This document shows positions 20,889 to 29,477 of a stretch of 64,000 nucleotides of DNA, in pieces. Under the pieces are notes generated by a model. It had not been told where the DNA came from and ran no database searches. It saw nothing but the letters and a program-made list of their open reading frames with translations. Position 1 is the first letter of the stretch. Every line of letters starts with the position of its first letter. Source of the DNA: Psychromonas ossibalaenae ATCC BAA-1528 (lineage in GTDB: Bacteria > Pseudomonadota > Gammaproteobacteria > Enterobacterales > Psychromonadaceae); contig NZ_KB906971.1 of NCBI RefSeq assembly GCF_000381745.1, positions 62,001 through 126,000 of the forward strand, given 5' to 3'. Both the position numbers and the translations under genes were made by a program.

Positions 20889-20919
20889 AAAACGGCCTTC
20901 TGGTGCATCCAAAAGGCCG
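20889..20919 (-). terminator. Terminator of the response regulator/CheC/GGDEF operon
   Basis: On the minus strand CGGCCTT and AAGGCCG form the stem, followed by TTTTATT. It lies 45 bp after the GGDEF gene stop. Confidence 0.8.
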
Positions 20920-20963
20920 AAATAAATAAACAGCTGTTCAGCTCTTTAACAGTGACTAGACAG

Positions 20964-21923
20964 TCAATCTGACTGATGCTGTTCTACGCGGTTTCTGCCG
21001 TTGTGCTTGGCTAAATATAGTGCTGCATCTGCCTCTGAAATTATCTCTTCTAAAGATTTACTGCGGCTCAAAAAAGAAACGCCAATACTGACAGTGACCG
21101 GGATTTCTCGCCCGCCAGAAATAATAGGCGTCTTATTAACGCACTCGCGAAGACGTTCACACACCTGCAGCGTCTGCTGCTCAGTAGTATTAGGCAGGAT
21201 CAATGCAAACTCTTCGCCACCGTAGCGGCATAAGCTGTCAAATGTACGCAGCGTAGCCTGAAGTCGTTCTGCCAGTTCCTTTAAAACATCATCACCAGTC
21301 TGGTGTCCATAGGTATCATTAATTGACTTAAAGTGATCCGCATCAATCATTGCGATACCCAGATCCCAGTTCAAACGACGACAACGGGAAGCATCCTGTA
21401 CTAACTGATCCAGGAAAAACTTGCGGTTAAACAGTCCTGTTAAATGGTCATGAGTACTGATTTCCTGCAGATCTAAAGCCTGCTCTGTGACGTTTTCAAG
21501 GAGTTTTTGACTAACCGCTATTTCTGTTACATCGTAGATAGCAATGCCGACAGCAATCGTAGAATTATCACTGTCTTTAACTGGAAAATAAGAACAGTTC
21601 TGATACATAAAGTCGACATCATCGATTGAGTATTGAGTACTAGGCAGTTTCAACAGGTAGGGTCTATGCTCCCAGGAGGTAACAGCCTGATTATTCAGTA
21701 CTAACGTTGATCTTATCTTTTTATTCAGCCAGGCTTCATTCACATCAGGGAAAAAACTGGTCAGCTTGCGGCTGAGAATCTCCTCCGATTTGATATGGCT
21801 GTGAAGTTCCATAAAACGGTTCCAGAATATAACATTCATACGCCTGTCTAGGATAATAAAACCGATACTGGATAGCTCTTGGAGGAGTTTGGAAAACTCC
21901 GTGAACTGGTCATGATTTCCCAT
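20964..21923 (-). CDS. PAS-GGDEF diguanylate cyclase
   Basis: 319 residues. An N-terminal PAS domain (about 10-140, with FIILDRRMNVIFWNRFMEL) and a short coiled-coil linker precede a GGDEF domain with DHLTGLFNRKFF and the active site RYGGEEF. An RTFD motif five residues before GGEEF is a product-inhibition I-site. It should make cyclic di-GMP in response to its PAS input. The ATG at 21923 overlaps the CheC-like stop (TGATG), so it is the third gene of a coupled operon. The TTG three bases upstream is less likely. Confidence 0.9.
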   Translation of the reverse strand: MGNHDQFTEFSKLLQELSSIGFIILDRRMNVIFWNRFMELHSHIKSEEILSRKLTSFFPDVNEAWLNKKIRSTLVLNNQAVTSWEHRPYLLKLPSTQYSIDDVDFMYQNCSYFPVKDSDNSTIAVGIAIYDVTEIAVSQKLLENVTEQALDLQEISTHDHLTGLFNRKFFLDQLVQDASRCRRLNWDLGIAMIDADHFKSINDTYGHQTGDDVLKELAERLQATLRTFDSLCRYGGEEFALILPNTTEQQTLQVCERLRECVNKTPIISGGREIPVTVSIGVSFLSRSKSLEEIISEADAALYLAKHNGRNRVEQHQSD

Positions 21924-22549
21924 CAAAGCAGCCTTTCTAACGCATTGCGCAGGTTTTCTAAGCTGCTTATTTTAAGAGAAATAATATTGTCACAATACAA
22001 ATTGATATCTTTAATAAAAAACTTAATTTCAAATAATAAAGTCTGATGTGTCTCTTGATGCTTTTGTTTAAAGAAAAAGTCTTTTAATGTTGAATTGGGT
22101 GTGTTGAAAGCAACAATTGAAGGGTTGGTTAGTTCAATATCTAACTCAAGCTGCTCTGCTAATCCTGACAGGCAGGCGCTGTTTACCGCATTTGAGACAT
22201 CCATCAGCATCTCTTTCTGGCGCCCTTCATCAATCGCATCATCTTCCTCATAACCAAGGATATTCACTAAATCCGCAAAGTTATGGCCGCCGATAATGAA
22301 TGCGGAACGTCCTTCAATTTCGCCGATAAAAGACTGCTGAATAATATTAACAATCGGACTGCCGGTTTCAAATTTTAAGGCTAAGGAATTGAGTTTATCT
22401 TCATCCACCATCGCCACATTAGGTACATTCAACGTAACTCGGTGTTCAAATACCTCTGATAACTTAGCCCCCGCTCTGCCCATTCCTATATTGGCAAGCT
22501 CCTTTAGCGCATCGATCTGATAATCTGTAAATTCTTGTTGAGTTGTCAT
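21923..22549 (-). CDS. CheC-like CheY-P phosphatase
   Basis: 208 residues. The N-terminal helix DALKELANIGMGRAGAKLSE matches the CheC signature D/S-x3-E-x2-N, followed by the expected proline (NVP). A second helix, EMLMDVSNAVNSACLSGL, is partly degenerate (Asp where Glu is expected), so probably one active site is intact. CheC-family proteins dephosphorylate CheY-like receivers. The likely partner is the receiver encoded immediately upstream, with TGATG overlaps at both gene junctions. Confidence 0.82.
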   Translation of the reverse strand: MTTQQEFTDYQIDALKELANIGMGRAGAKLSEVFEHRVTLNVPNVAMVDEDKLNSLALKFETGSPIVNIIQQSFIGEIEGRSAFIIGGHNFADLVNILGYEEDDAIDEGRQKEMLMDVSNAVNSACLSGLAEQLELDIELTNPSIVAFNTPNSTLKDFFFKQKHQETHQTLLFEIKFFIKDINLYCDNIISLKISSLENLRNALERLL

Positions 22550-22914
22550 CAAACCACCTCATGATGCTGCAGCATAGCAAGCAAAGTATCGGTTTTAATT
22601 GGTTTAGGAAAGAAATCTATCGCACCGCGCTCTTTAGCTATCTGCTTTGAGCTCTCCTGAATATCCGCCGAAATAATGAATACTCGAGAATTGTAGTTAC
22701 GTTTATTAAGCTCTAATAAAACATCAAGGCCGTCAATATCGGGCATAGTAAGATCTAAAAAAATAACATCAAACTGTTTAAGCTCACAAACTTCCAGCGC
22801 TTCTTCACCGCAAATTACTTCAGTAACATCAACATCCCAGTTATTGGGCAGCACTCGTTTAATCATATTCCGCGAAAAAGTTGAATCATCAACAATTAAC
22901 AAAGATGTGGTCAT
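22549..22914 (-). CDS. Single-domain CheY-like response regulator
   Basis: 121 residues: acidic pair DD at 9-10, phospho-acceptor D54 in VIFLDLTMPDIDG, and the conserved Lys in FFPKPIKTDTL. There is no output domain. It is the first gene of the operon, with the CheC-like gene starting within its stop codon. The trio suggests a receiver whose phosphorylation is tuned by CheC and read out by the cyclase. The cognate kinase is not in the window. Confidence 0.88.
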   Translation of the reverse strand: MTTSLLIVDDSTFSRNMIKRVLPNNWDVDVTEVICGEEALEVCELKQFDVIFLDLTMPDIDGLDVLLELNKRNYNSRVFIISADIQESSKQIAKERGAIDFFPKPIKTDTLLAMLQHHEVV

Positions 22915-23365
22915 TATATTCCTCTTATCTAGTCGTATTTACGCCGGGTTGCTATCCTTGGCTAATTAATTTGAGAGCAGTTGTCACTATCACAACCGCA
23001 TAAATCATGCATGATTACGCGCTGAAACAGTTCTATTTTTTATAATTATTTATACCGCGCTGACAAATCAAAGCGAAAATATATAGGCTATGTGTTTATT
23101 GGTCAATGATTTGCGCAATTCAACATGACACAGGTCATGAGAGGAGCTCAGTAAATAATGAATATACAGATAAACAGGCTAACCAAGTGAAATTCAGATG
23201 CATCAAGCCTTGCTGAGCAGCTAAAATTGCTCCTTCGTTAGTTTTGTCTTTGATATTTCCATTAACATGCCTAGAATCTACTCACCTCTCGATCTGCTGA
23301 TTTTTGCATTTCGATTGCTAACAAGTGACTATATAATCACTATTGTTATTTATGTCGGGGGAAGT
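22915..23365. other. Intergenic region between two divergent genes
   Basis: No ORF. It holds the promoters of the receiver operon and of the secreted protein at 23366. A perfect inverted repeat CATGAC-ACAG-GTCATG at 23124-23139 could be a regulator site; the regulator is unknown. Confidence 0.4.
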
Positions 23366-23857
23366 ATGAAAAAGTTCGCTGTTTTACTTTCTTTAATTCT
23401 ATTTATTTTAAGCCCTGTCGCCTATGCAGGCGGATGTGCTGAACTTAAGGTGATGGGAGATACCTATAATAATCTCAATAAGATGCTTAGCCTGCAGGTC
23501 AAAATTTATAACAATAATGTTTTAAGAGTAAAAAATGATATTCAAAACCTCTTTACCCGCGTAAATACAAATGACGATGTTAAAGCGGCCCGCAAGCTTA
23601 ACAGTATTCTTGAAAACTTTATTAAAGAGCTGCGCACAGAGCTCGAAGGTGTAGAGGAAACCTACATGGATCTCGATATTCTTGCCTTTGAACGCGATAA
23701 TATTGAGGGAAAGTGTCGTCCGAAAGCAGTAACCTTGAGTGATGACTATATTGACCCGGTGGCCGAAGAAGCAGCCGTATTGATGGTTAACTACGATGAC
23801 CTGATTAAAGAACTCGAACGAATTAATACCCGCAGCAAAAGCTTAGCTGCTAAATAA
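23366..23857 (+). CDS. Secreted protein of unknown function
   Basis: 163 residues starting MKKFAVLLSLILFILSPVAYAGG, a clear Sec signal peptide cleaved near residue 21-22. The ATG at 23366 has GGGGGAAGT upstream, which decides against the longer reading from 23267. The mature protein is helical and charged (KMLSLQVKIYNNNVLRVKND, LENFIKELRTELEGVEETY) with one Cys near each end (GGCAEL and GKCRPK), perhaps a disulfide made by DsbA/DsbB. No family recognised. Confidence 0.72.
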   Translation: MKKFAVLLSLILFILSPVAYAGGCAELKVMGDTYNNLNKMLSLQVKIYNNNVLRVKNDIQNLFTRVNTNDDVKAARKLNSILENFIKELRTELEGVEETYMDLDILAFERDNIEGKCRPKAVTLSDDYIDPVAEEAAVLMVNYDDLIKELERINTRSKSLAAK

Positions 23858-24471
23858 GCTTCAACAGGCGACAAGCTTTCAAACAGCGCGCTCTTCCCCA
23901 TAGGAAACGTTGTTAAATAAAGCATGCCCTTCACCACCAGAGTAAAGGGCATAAAAGCAGTCAACCCCAAGAAGGAATTCGGTGCAGTTTCAAACACTTT
24001 GTTTTAATTTCATTCAGCTAGAGCATTAGCCCTCTATTGAACCAGTAATGCCTTATATCTTTTACTTTACATTTAAATCACCATCAAAAATAAAGCAATT
24101 CAATACCGTGGAGAAAATTGCTGTTTTGACTGTTATCGGACAACCAAGTTAAAAAGGTTGTGTCTGCCCCTCTAGCTACATACATTAACACCAACTAACC
24201 GTCTGATTTTAAACCTCTCCACATATGTTAGTGCTTTTTGTTTTTATTCATATACGAATTAATGTCCGCTATAAGTTGCTTTTAACAACATCTGTAAATT
24301 GACTTTTTAACCTAAAACCTCTTTCTGTTATCTGCAATCCAATCACCTAATTTAGTTCCCTGGTGACAACCTCTTAGTTCTTGATTATATTTATATAAAA
24401 TCGAGTCATAAAAATATTATTTGAACGATAAATCCTGTAGATTTTACGACTTATTAGATTCAAGGTTATAT
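23858..24471. other. Gap without recognisable genes
   Basis: About 600 bp of AT-rich sequence. The only structure seen is ATGCCCTT…AAGGGCAT (23924-23952), a hairpin lacking a T tract. No convincing ORF, RNA gene or repeat was seen. Confidence 0.4.
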
Positions 24472-25290
24472 ATGGAAGTTTTAAACCGTCAAGGAAGCAC
24501 AGTTGAACTAGACAGAGGTTTTAGGTTCGGAGATGATTTTTTTAAATTACTGAACTTTGTTAAATTTCCGAACTATAAAGATTCAGATAGGAACTCTGTT
24601 GAAAATCAATGTGAAATTTTTTATCGCGATATTATGAATTATGGTTTTGTTGAATCTCATAATCAGCATTTACGTGACGGCAGATATGATTTAGCGGCTA
24701 AAAATTTAAATGAAATTAACAAATTATCTCTAGACCCTTTGACAGGTTTAAGAAAAAAAGAATTTTTAAAAAGAAAAATAACCAGTTTAGAGAGTGATAT
24801 TTATCTTGAAGCTATTTCTGACTTCTCATTAATTATGTGTGATCTGGACAAATTTAAAGAGGTTAATGATTCTTTCGGTCATTCTGTCGGAGATGATACT
24901 TTAGAATTATTCGGCAAACTTGTTTTAGAAAATTTACGTCCTTGTGATTTTGGATACCGATATGGCGGAGAAGAATTTTTAGTTTTACTGCCTGAAACTA
25001 ACCTGCCTGATGCGGTTGCGGTCGCAGAAAGGATCAGAGCATCAATTGAACAAAGGCTGCTGATCGGGCATTACGGATTAAACCAGATCACTGCACACGA
25101 TTTATGCAAATCTTTAATAAAGCCCGCTGATGATGAAAACGATGCCTTCTTCTTATCTAAAGATATAACCTGTAGTTTCGGCGTTGCAAATTTTCAGGAC
25201 TGCTCTCAATCTGGTGAAGATCTGTTTTCTCATGCTGATGAAAATTTGTATGTCGCCAAAGAGCAAGACAGAAACAAAGTGGTGTATTGA
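24472..25290 (+). CDS. GGDEF diguanylate cyclase
   Basis: 272 residues from the ATG at 24472 (AAGG six bases upstream); a TTG at 24421 would add 17 residues but has no ribosome site. The N-terminal 90 residues resemble no sensor domain I know. The GGDEF domain starts at DPLTGLRKKEFL and has the active site YRYGGEEFLVLLPE with an I-site RPCD five residues before it. It carries an unusual 25-residue insertion (around HDLCKSLIKPADDEND) before the final ITCSFGVANF strand. Confidence 0.85.
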   Translation: MEVLNRQGSTVELDRGFRFGDDFFKLLNFVKFPNYKDSDRNSVENQCEIFYRDIMNYGFVESHNQHLRDGRYDLAAKNLNEINKLSLDPLTGLRKKEFLKRKITSLESDIYLEAISDFSLIMCDLDKFKEVNDSFGHSVGDDTLELFGKLVLENLRPCDFGYRYGGEEFLVLLPETNLPDAVAVAERIRASIEQRLLIGHYGLNQITAHDLCKSLIKPADDENDAFFLSKDITCSFGVANFQDCSQSGEDLFSHADENLYVAKEQDRNKVVY

Positions 25291-25397
25291 TCATGCCTGC
25301 TCTGCTAGTCCATCGAGGTCACTATTTGCTGCAGCTGAAACAGCTGACGAACTATCTCACAAAACAAGGCGCTATTACTTCAAGCACAAACACTCTG

Positions 25398-25862
25398 TTA
25401 AAATTCTTTATTCTTAAGCTGACAGACTAAACGAATCATATCCTTGTGCTGTATACCGTTTTCGAATATCGGCTCACTATAATTTTCCAAGAAGAAATTG
25501 CTAACCACTGAATCAACATGAAACCCCAACTGTTGATAGAAATTCAATTGATAGCCAAAAGTGCCGGTACCTAATTTAACGGATTCGATCCCTTTTTTAG
25601 CTAATTGGTTTAAGACATACTTTAAAAACTTCTTCCCGATCCCCTGCTTCTGAAAAGCGGGTGCAACAACAAGATTAAATATTTCAGCACTGCCGCAATT
25701 CAGCACTTTTACAACACAAACACCAATAATCAAACTATCTTTAAGTACTGCAAAACACTGTGAATATTTTAAATATTTTAAGATACATTCTTGTGAAGGA
25801 TCGGCTTCAAGGAGCAGACTCATGGGAGCCTGACACGAAGCAATTTCTCTATATTGAATCAT
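25398..25862 (-). CDS. GNAT family N-acetyltransferase
   Basis: 154 residues. The acetyl-CoA motif A is VVAPAFQKQGIGKKFLKYVL (Q/R-x-x-G-x-G/A), preceded by strand SAEIFNLVV and followed by a C-terminal segment ending FYQQLGFHVD. Soluble. The substrate is unknown. It is convergent with the GGDEF gene. Confidence 0.85.
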   Translation of the reverse strand: MIQYREIASCQAPMSLLLEADPSQECILKYLKYSQCFAVLKDSLIIGVCVVKVLNCGSAEIFNLVVAPAFQKQGIGKKFLKYVLNQLAKKGIESVKLGTGTFGYQLNFYQQLGFHVDSVVSNFFLENYSEPIFENGIQHKDMIRLVCQLKNKEF

Positions 25863-25941
25863 TATGAAACTCCATTAACAGCAATTTGTAGCGGCATATT
25901 CTAGGTCCCGTTAAAATACACATGAGGATATCGAAAGTCAT

Positions 25942-26418
25942 TTATTTCAAAAACACGTCAGCCCACCACTCTTTAAGCCGGTGCTTGTCACTCGCAGTGA
26001 TTTTCGGCCGGGTCGAATTAAGATCCGGCGGATAGTGTCCCTTTTGAAAACCGATAATTAAAAAAGCAGCTTCATCTCCAATGGTTGAGCCGTTGAAGTC
26101 AATATAGGACGAAATGGATCTTGCCACTGCGGCACAGGGAACAGTTGAATCAAGCAGCTCAATCAACTTGGTTATATCAGAGTATTTGATCCAGTTTTTA
26201 TGCTCCCCCCGTACAGTATAATATGCTTCAGGCCCTCTGCTCCGGAGCAGTTCCAAAAAATCAGCCGGTGTTTTTTTCTGCCAGTCAAAGCTATCACTAT
26301 GCTTTTCCACACGACTCTCTGAGACCTGATAATAGATCACCTGATGTTTTCGCTCAGCTGTTAAGGGGCTGCAGGCGGCAGAGCAAAATACCGTCACCAA
26401 CACAAATAATAATTTCAT
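25942..26418 (-). CDS. Putative lipoprotein, unknown function
   Basis: 158 residues. A short hydrophobic N-terminus (MKLLFVLVTVFCSAAC) ends in a plausible lipobox with the lipidated Cys at residue 16, so it is probably an outer- or inner-membrane lipoprotein. The mature part has AEFLIIGF-like strands (DEAAFLIIGFQKGHYP) and a C-terminal RLKEWW. No family recognised. The GGGAGG ribosome site supports the start. Confidence 0.65.
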   Translation of the reverse strand: MKLLFVLVTVFCSAACSPLTAERKHQVIYYQVSESRVEKHSDSFDWQKKTPADFLELLRSRGPEAYYTVRGEHKNWIKYSDITKLIELLDSTVPCAAVARSISSYIDFNGSTIGDEAAFLIIGFQKGHYPPDLNSTRPKITASDKHRLKEWWADVFLK

Positions 26419-26537
26419 CCCGCCTCCCTTGGTAATCTGTATTTATTTGATATTAAAACGAAACTACCGGCAAACCGAACAGTTAACTGCACACAGCAGA
26501 CTGCATCTATAAAAAACAGTTAAACGATAAATAATAC

Positions 26538-26588
26538 TTGTCATAAAAATGTAATCTAAATGCAACCAGGCTGTCATATTCAATTGTT
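26538..26588 (+). promoter_or_regulatory. Tandem Pho boxes upstream of pstS
   Basis: Five units phased at exactly 11 bp: TTGTCAT (26538), ATGTAAT (26549), ATGCAAC (26560), CTGTCAT (26571), AATTGTT (26582). The consensus unit is CTGTCAT plus four AT-rich bases. The first and fourth units match best. This is the arrangement bound by PhoB dimers at E. coli pstS. A -10-like TACACT follows at 26593. Confidence 0.72.
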
Positions 26589-26626
26589 TCAATACACTCG
26601 CTTCCACAGAGGAAGAGCGAATTAAT

Positions 26627-26795
26627 TTTAATACCAATTCCACTAATTAGATAATCTATTTAGGCGTAAGGAAAATGCATAAAAGCAAGGCATTGATTGC
26701 AGTAACTAGTTGTTCTAACTGCAAAATCAATAACGAAGCTAGCATTCATTTTAACAAGCGTAAATGAATAGATAATCAATGGATTTGGTTTAATA
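26627..26795. mobile_element. MITE-like palindromic element in the pstS leader (about 168 bp)
   Basis: The left end TAATACCAATTCCACTAATT and the reverse complement of the right end (TAAACCAAATCCATTGATTA) are imperfect inverted repeats. There is no ORF. It separates the Pho boxes and candidate -10 from the first pstS gene, so it would be transcribed as a structured 5' leader. Confidence 0.6.
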
Positions 26796-26821
26796 CTACT
26801 TTAATTATAGAGTGACTAAAA

Positions 26822-27634
26822 ATGAAAAAAGTAATTGGTTTAGCAGCAGCGATTGGTTTAATGACAACTTCCCTTGTTCAAGCAGACTCTACCATTACCG
26901 TATCTGGTTCGACATCAGTTACCAACGTAATGGAAGTGTTGAGTGAGAATTACAAACAGACAGCAGGCAAAACAGTTGAAGTACAGGGAACAGGCTCTTC
27001 AGCAGGTATTCGCGCGGCGAAAGACGGCACAAGCATGATCGGCATGTCTTCGCGTGAAGTCAAAACGAATGAGATGAGCGCAGATACAAAAGGTACCGTA
27101 ATAGCACGTGACGGGATCGCCATTGCGGTTAATAACAGCAACCCGATTAAAAACCTCACAAAAGAGCAGGTAGCTAAAATATATCGCGGTGAAGTTAAAA
27201 ACTGGAAAGAAGTCGGCGGTGAAAACAAACCTATCGTTGTCGTTACGCGTGATACAGCCTCCGGTACGCGCGGCGCATTTGAAGATATCTTAAAACTTAA
27301 GCGGAAAGTAAACGGTATCAAAGTATCGGCGATTGCAGCAACCGCGCAAGTGGGCAATGGTAACGGTATGGTTAAGACAATCGTTGCCAATAACCCCTTT
27401 GCCATCGGTTACATCTCTTTAGGCTCGGTAGACAGTTCATTAAAAGCCTTAGCGGTTGACGGCTATAAAGCCAGCGATAACAACATTGCGGCCGGCGACT
27501 ACACCATTGCACGCCCGTTTGTTTTATTAATGAAAGATGATGTGAATAAAGAAGCACGTGAATTTGTTAACTATATTCTGTCCGATACAGGCCAGAATAT
27601 CATCGTTAATGAAGGTTATATCCGCGTAAATTAA
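26822..27634 (+). CDS. pstS: PstS1, periplasmic phosphate-binding protein
   Basis: 270 residues with a signal peptide (MKKVIGLAAAIGLMTTSLVQA). ITVSGSTSVTNVMEVLSENY, VQGTGSSAGI and RDTASGTRGAFEDI form the phosphate-binding loops; the length is that of the short Vibrio-type PstS rather than E. coli's 346. It delivers phosphate to PstCAB. It is the first gene after the Pho boxes and is followed by a perfect stem-loop before the second copy. Confidence 0.95.
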   Translation: MKKVIGLAAAIGLMTTSLVQADSTITVSGSTSVTNVMEVLSENYKQTAGKTVEVQGTGSSAGIRAAKDGTSMIGMSSREVKTNEMSADTKGTVIARDGIAIAVNNSNPIKNLTKEQVAKIYRGEVKNWKEVGGENKPIVVVTRDTASGTRGAFEDILKLKRKVNGIKVSAIAATAQVGNGNGMVKTIVANNPFAIGYISLGSVDSSLKALAVDGYKASDNNIAAGDYTIARPFVLLMKDDVNKEAREFVNYILSDTGQNIIVNEGYIRVN

Positions 27635-27641
27635 TCCGCCG

Positions 27642-27676
27642 GACGCTAATGGGAAATAGTATTTCCCATTAGCGTC
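27642..27676 (+). terminator. Perfect 16-bp stem-loop between the two pstS genes
   Basis: GACGCTAATGGGAAAT (27642-27657), loop AGT, ATTTCCCATTAGCGTC (27661-27676), then ACTTTT. The weak T run suggests partial termination or a 3'-end-protecting stem that raises pstS1 mRNA relative to the transporter genes. Readthrough must feed pstS2-pstC-pstA-pstB unless a second promoter lies in the short gap. Confidence 0.7.
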
Positions 27677-27727
27677 ACTTTTATACGCACGTCCACTATC
27701 CGCATCACACATCATATGGATTTATTA

Positions 27728-28543
27728 ATGAAAAATGTTATTGCTTTAACCGCCGCTATTGCCCTGTTAACGGCTCCATTTACCACCGCCTACGCAGCCG
27801 TAAGCGTATCCGGCTCTACGTCGGTATCCAACGTGGTTGAAGTACTGGCTGAAACGTACCAGAAAAGCAGCCGCCATAATGTTGACGTCCAGGGAACCGG
27901 ATCTTCTTCAGGTATTTTAGCGGCGAAAAACGGCACCAGCATGATCGGTATGTCGTCAAGAGAGCTAAGACCCGATGAAGCGGCGCCAGATACACAGCAG
28001 CTGGTTATTGCCCGCGACGGTATTGCACTGATAGTCAATAATAACAATCCGGTAGAAAGCCTAACCCGAGAGCAGATAAAGCGCATTTACCGTAAAGAAA
28101 TAACCAACTGGCAGGAAGTCGGCGGAGATAACAAAGCGATTGTCGTGGTCACTCGTGATGCCTCGTCGGGTACCCGTGAAGCTTTTGAAAAAATCCTCGG
28201 TTTAAAGCGCCGGGTGAACGGTATACCGGTAACCAGTATTTCAGCAGCCGCACAGGTTGCTAATGGTAACGGCATGGTTAAAACACTGGTCGCAAATAAT
28301 GATTATGCAATCTCATATATTTCATTGGGCTCCGTTGATGACAATCTGCTCAAATCGCTGAAAGTAGACAATGTTGAAGCCAGTGAAAAAAACATTCTTT
28401 CCGGTCAATACAGCATAGCCCGTCCTTTTATCCTGCTGTTTAAAAATGAACTAGACCCGCAGGCAGCTGATTTTATTCGTTATATCATGTCCGATACGGG
28501 TCAGAGCATAGTAGCAGAACAAGGTTATATCCGTGTTAACTAA
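27728..28543 (+). CDS. pstS: PstS2, second periplasmic phosphate-binding protein
   Basis: 271 residues, signal peptide MKNVIALTAAIALLTAPFTTAYA. It keeps the same loops as PstS1 (VSGSTSV, VQGTGSSSGI, RDASSGTREAFEKI, GYISLGSVD equivalent) with roughly 60% identity by eye, so it is a tandem duplicate that has diverged. The ATG at 27728 is preferred over 27716 by alignment with PstS1. The 3' end overlaps possible upstream starts of pstC. Confidence 0.93.
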   Translation: MKNVIALTAAIALLTAPFTTAYAAVSVSGSTSVSNVVEVLAETYQKSSRHNVDVQGTGSSSGILAAKNGTSMIGMSSRELRPDEAAPDTQQLVIARDGIALIVNNNNPVESLTREQIKRIYRKEITNWQEVGGDNKAIVVVTRDASSGTREAFEKILGLKRRVNGIPVTSISAAAQVANGNGMVKTLVANNDYAISYISLGSVDDNLLKSLKVDNVEASEKNILSGQYSIARPFILLFKNELDPQAADFIRYIMSDTGQSIVAEQGYIRVN

Positions 28544-28571
28544 CAATCCACCAGCAGCTCAAGGCAACGTT

Positions 28572-29477
28572 ATGAATACCTGTACAAAAAACAGCGACAG
28601 CGGTATTTTTCTCCGCCCGACGCCTAAGCCGGACCGGCTGGGCACCTTTTTCCACCTTTTGTTTATCTGTTGTGCAATGGTCGGTGTCGTTTCACTGGCG
28701 ACCATTGCCTGGTTCCTTTTCTCTGAGGGTTTACCCGCTTTTCGTCAGGCAGGCGTTATCGAATTAGTGTTCGGCAGTGAATGGCTGCCGCCGGCATTAT
28801 TCGGGATTTTCCCGATGATTGTGGCCTCGTTAATTTCAACATTCGGCGCAGTATTAATAGGCGTTCCGATTGCCATTTTAACAGCCGTTTTTCTTGCTGA
28901 GCTTGCCCCAAAATGGCTGGCTGATATTGTCCGCCCGGCCGTTGAACTGCTCGCTGGTATCCCGTCGGTTGTATACGGATTCTTCGGCTTAGTGGTTATC
29001 GTGCCTGCCATTGAAGTACTGTTTAATATCCCGGCCGGTAATACACTATTAGCCGGGGTTATTGTCTTAGCTATTATGATCCTGCCGACCGTTATCACCA
29101 TCTCAGAAACATCAATACGCGCCCTGCCGCCGGTTTACAAAGAAGGCGCATTAGCCTTAGGCGCGTCGCATATTTACAGTATTTTTAAAGTGCTTATCCC
29201 GGCGGCCCGCAGCGGCATTTTAACCGGTGTGGCGTTAGGGATTGCCCGCGCAATCGGTGAAACCATGGCGATTATTATGGTCATGGGGAATGCGCCGGCC
29301 ATGCCGGGCTCAATACTTGAACCGGCAAGAACATTAACCGCGAATATCGCTATGGAAATGTCCTATGCAACGGGGATCCATGCCAGTGCCCTTTATTCAA
29401 CCGGTATAGTATTACTGATATTTATCGTACTGCTTAATGCAGGCCTGCTGTACATTAACAAGAAGAGTGTTCACTAA
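28572..29477 (+). CDS. pstC: PstC, phosphate ABC transporter permease
   Basis: 301 residues with six membrane helices. The permease coupling loop is ALGASHIYSIFKVLIPAARSGI, and ELLAGIPSVVYGFFGL is the conserved Pst pore segment with its charged and Pro residues. It pairs with PstA. The ATG at 28572 has AAGG upstream; a GTG at 28533 would overlap pstS2. Its stop overlaps the pstA start (TAATG). Confidence 0.95.
   Translation: MNTCTKNSDSGIFLRPTPKPDRLGTFFHLLFICCAMVGVVSLATIAWFLFSEGLPAFRQAGVIELVFGSEWLPPALFGIFPMIVASLISTFGAVLIGVPIAILTAVFLAELAPKWLADIVRPAVELLAGIPSVVYGFFGLVVIVPAIEVLFNIPAGNTLLAGVIVLAIMILPTVITISETSIRALPPVYKEGALALGASHIYSIFKVLIPAARSGILTGVALGIARAIGETMAIIMVMGNAPAMPGSILEPARTLTANIAMEMSYATGIHASALYSTGIVLLIFIVLLNAGLLYINKKSVH

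Noticed and set aside
24060-24180. Possible repeat or small RNA in the gap before the GGDEF gene
   Set aside because: Only loose AT-rich similarity and no stable terminator.
26950-27405. 151-aa ORF opposite pstS1, and a similar one opposite pstS2 and pstC
   Set aside because: The repeated antisense frames mirror conserved sense codons of the same family; no start signals.
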